Source of the DNA: Streptomyces sp. CB01881
Lineage (GTDB): Bacteria > Actinomycetota > Actinomycetes > Streptomycetales > Streptomycetaceae
Assembly: GCF_002953255.1 (NCBI RefSeq)
Contig: NZ_CP026498.1
Location: 8,826,741 to 8,860,543, forward strand
Length of the DNA stretch: 33,803 nucleotides
Reading direction: 5' to 3'
Shown: one piece after another, positions 32,396 through 33,803 of the stretch
How positions within the stretch are numbered: position 1 is the stretch's first letter
Layout of the letters: each line of letters opens with the position of its first letter
Notes under the pieces: model-generated
Told to the model about the DNA's origin: nothing
Seen by the model: the letters and a program-made list of their open reading frames with translations, nothing else
The model's database searches: none
Program-made: the position numbers and the translations under genes

Positions 32396-33154
32396 ATGCG
32401 TCGTACCGCCTCCCTGTTCGCCACCGCGCTGCTCGCGGGAGCCGCCGCGCTCACCGCGCCGGCCGCCAACGCCGCCGAGCCCGCGCCGTCCGCCGGCGCC
32501 CGGTCCGCGCAGGCCGCCAGCGCGGCCGACAACTGTTCCGTCGCCGCCAACCCCGGCGGCGGCCTCGCCGCCACGTGCTCGGGCCTCGACCCGATGCAGA
32601 CCTGGGCCTACGGCGGCAGTTGCGTGAGCTACGCCTCCGGACGCCAGGTCTTCTCGCCCGGGTGGGGCAGTGGCTGGGTCGCCGGCAACACCACCGCCGC
32701 CGCGGGGTGCTACGGCACGGCGACGCCGTGGATGTTCCAGTTCACGTTCGGCCCCGCGGTCCCGGCCGGCCCGGTCGGCCAGGTCACCGGCTTCGGGAAC
32801 AAGTGCCTGGACGTGCGCGGCGGCAGCACCAGGAACGGCACGCCCACCCAGATCTGGGACTGCCTCGGCAACGTCAACCAGACGTGGAAGGTCGGTGCCG
32901 ACGGCACGATCCGCGGTGTCGGCATGTGCCTGGACGTCCAGGGTGGCGGCACCGGCAACGGCACCCCGGTGGAGACCAACGCGTGCAACGGCGCCACCGC
33001 ACAGCAGTGGCGGGTCCGGGCCGACGGCTCGATCCTCAACCCGCGGTCCGGACGCTGCCTGGACGTCCGGGGCGTGGTCGACACCAACGGCACGGTCGTG
33101 CAGCTCTGGGACTGCTACGGCTCCGCCAACCAGACCTGGCACGCGCCCGCATGA
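32396..33154 (+). CDS. Secreted ricin-B-type lectin with an N-terminal four-Cys domain, copy 2
   Basis: The 252-residue paralogue has a nearly identical signal peptide (MRRTASLFATALLAGAAALT). The unknown domain has C47, C61, C76 and C105 with CSGLDPMQTW and GWVAGNT, and a three-repeat ricin trefoil ends in QTW, QQW and QTW. Unlike copy 1, the gamma repeat keeps its Cys pair (SGRCLDVRG and QLWDCYG). The beta repeat reads VETNACNG instead of V-MWECNG, so its sugar site is probably altered. GAGGAT precedes ATG 32396; an in-frame ATG at 32387 would add three residues. It is separated from copy 1 by 53 bp without a terminator, so the array is probably one operon. Confidence 0.9.
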   Translation: MRRTASLFATALLAGAAALTAPAANAAEPAPSAGARSAQAASAADNCSVAANPGGGLAATCSGLDPMQTWAYGGSCVSYASGRQVFSPGWGSGWVAGNTTAAAGCYGTATPWMFQFTFGPAVPAGPVGQVTGFGNKCLDVRGGSTRNGTPTQIWDCLGNVNQTWKVGADGTIRGVGMCLDVQGGGTGNGTPVETNACNGATAQQWRVRADGSILNPRSGRCLDVRGVVDTNGTVVQLWDCYGSANQTWHAPA

Positions 33155-33223
33155 CGCGCGTGGCAGCCCCTTGACCGAATCACCCCCAACCCTGAATCAC
33201 CCTCAATCCTAAGGATCTCTTCG

Positions 33224-33803
33224 ATGCGTCGTACCGCCTCCCTGTTCGCCACCGCCCTGCTCGCGGCAGCCGCCGCGCTCACGGCGCCGGCCGCCCAGGC
33301 CGCAGAGCCCGCGCCGACCGCCGGCGCCCAGTCGGCGCAGACCGCCCAGTCGGCGCAGACCGCGCAGACCGCCGTGGGCGACAAGTGTTACGTGAGCACC
33401 ACTCCCCAGGGTTTCTACGCCGGCACCTGTTCGGGCATCGACCCGATGCAGACCTGGCACGTCGTGATCACCTGTTGGGTCTACAACCCGGGCAGCTCGA
33501 CCCCGATGATCTGGCCGGGCACCACCAGCGGGTGGGTCACCGGCAACACCACCACCTCCGCCAGCTGCGGCTTGGACCGCGTGAATTCGGTGGAAATCCA
33601 GATGGGCCCCACGCCGGCGGGCGGGCCGACCGGCCAGATCACCGGCTTCGTGAACAAGTGCCTGGACGTGCGCATGGGTACCAGCGTCAACGGCACGCCC
33701 GTCCAGATGTGGGACTGCCTCGGCAACGTCAACCAGTCGTGGCGGATCGCCTCCGACGGGACCATCCGCGCCGTCGGCCTGTGCCTGGACCCCGACAGCG
33801 GGC
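33224..33803 (+). CDS. Secreted ricin-B-type lectin with an N-terminal four-Cys domain, copy 3 (cut by window edge)
   Basis: The frame from ATG 33224 is open to the end of the window (193 codons). It has the same signal peptide type (MRRTASLFATALLAAAAALT), followed by a linker of repeated QSAQTA units. The unknown domain has C55, C69, C84 and C115 with CSGIDPMQTW and GWVTGNT, and the alpha and start of the beta ricin repeats (QMWDCLGNVNQSW, GLCLDPDSG) follow. From 33698 onward the DNA is identical to copy 1 for all 106 remaining bases, although the unknown domain is clearly diverged. CTAAGGA lies upstream of the ATG. The C-terminal part lies outside the window. Confidence 0.88.
   Translation, partial: MRRTASLFATALLAAAAALTAPAAQAAEPAPTAGAQSAQTAQSAQTAQTAVGDKCYVSTTPQGFYAGTCSGIDPMQTWHVVITCWVYNPGSSTPMIWPGTTSGWVTGNTTTSASCGLDRVNSVEIQMGPTPAGGPTGQITGFVNKCLDVRMGTSVNGTPVQMWDCLGNVNQSWRIASDGTIRAVGLCLDPDSG
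33329..33364 (+). repeat. 18-bp tandem repeat in the linker of lectin copy 3
   Basis: CAGTCGGCGCAGACCGCC is repeated twice (33329-33346 and 33347-33364, one mismatch), followed by a partial CAGACCGCC. It encodes QSAQTA repeats and explains the longer linker of this copy. Confidence 0.88.

Larger units (their letters stand above)
31569..33803 (+). repeat. Tandem array of three paralogous lectin genes (period about 828 bp)
   Basis: The starts at 31569, 32396 and 33224 are 827 and 828 bp apart. The coding regions and the short spacers (GACGCGCG-GGCAGCCCC, then an ATC-AC-rich run and a ribosome binding site) are related, so the duplicated unit includes the intergenic DNA. The third copy runs past the window edge and the array may continue. 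Confidence 0.9.

Overview
The window is very GC-rich (about 70% or more), with dense genes, strong third-position G/C bias, frequent GTG starts, several probably leaderless genes and GC-only hairpin terminators. Together with an SAV2148-type HEPN protein, a glgX-treY-treZ cluster, SoxR, a cold-shock gene beside a DEAD-box helicase and TAT-exported Dyp peroxidase, this points to an actinomycete of the Streptomyces/Kitasatospora group. The genes look chromosomal. The only clear mobile element is a group II intron at the left edge.

Layout. 1-2041: a group II intron (5' end outside the window) carrying a reverse transcriptase-maturase-HNH protein. It is followed directly by the 3' exon of a histidine-kinase-type ATPase gene and two small co-translated genes (to 2767). 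2846-5427: a TetR regulator divergent from a DoxX membrane protein, then an ArsR-SRPBCC fusion regulator followed by a DinB-like protein, with a perfect operator palindrome in the ArsR promoter. 5604-7081: ammonia-dependent NAD synthetase and a GNAT acetyltransferase. 7104-9440: soxR divergent from a two-gene (split) transketolase; a SoxR-box-like dyad sits in the 19-bp spacer of the transketolase promoter. 9511-16098 (minus strand): glgX, treY and treZ, which debranch glycogen and convert maltodextrin to trehalose. 16660-21546: SAV2148-family HEPN protein, a GNAT remnant, Dyp peroxidase, a DEDDh exonuclease, a MerR regulator and a small membrane protein. 21734-23883 (minus): a lipoprotein polysaccharide deacetylase and an APH-type kinase. 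23999-28947: two divergent MMPL/RND transporters around a 515-bp control region. 29245-31282: a cold-shock protein with a long structured leader, and a DEAD-box RNA helicase. 31569-33803: three tandem paralogous secreted ricin-B-type lectins, the third cut by the window edge.

The least explained parts are the lectin array, whose N-terminal four-cysteine domain I do not recognise and in which copies 1 and 3 share a 106-nt identical patch; the SoxR-box-like control of the split transketolase; the cold-shock leader, which combines a U-tailed terminator hairpin with an overlapping short ORF; and the group II intron placed in the ATP-binding motif of a host ATPase gene. All functional statements rest on reading the sequence and on family knowledge; no search was run.
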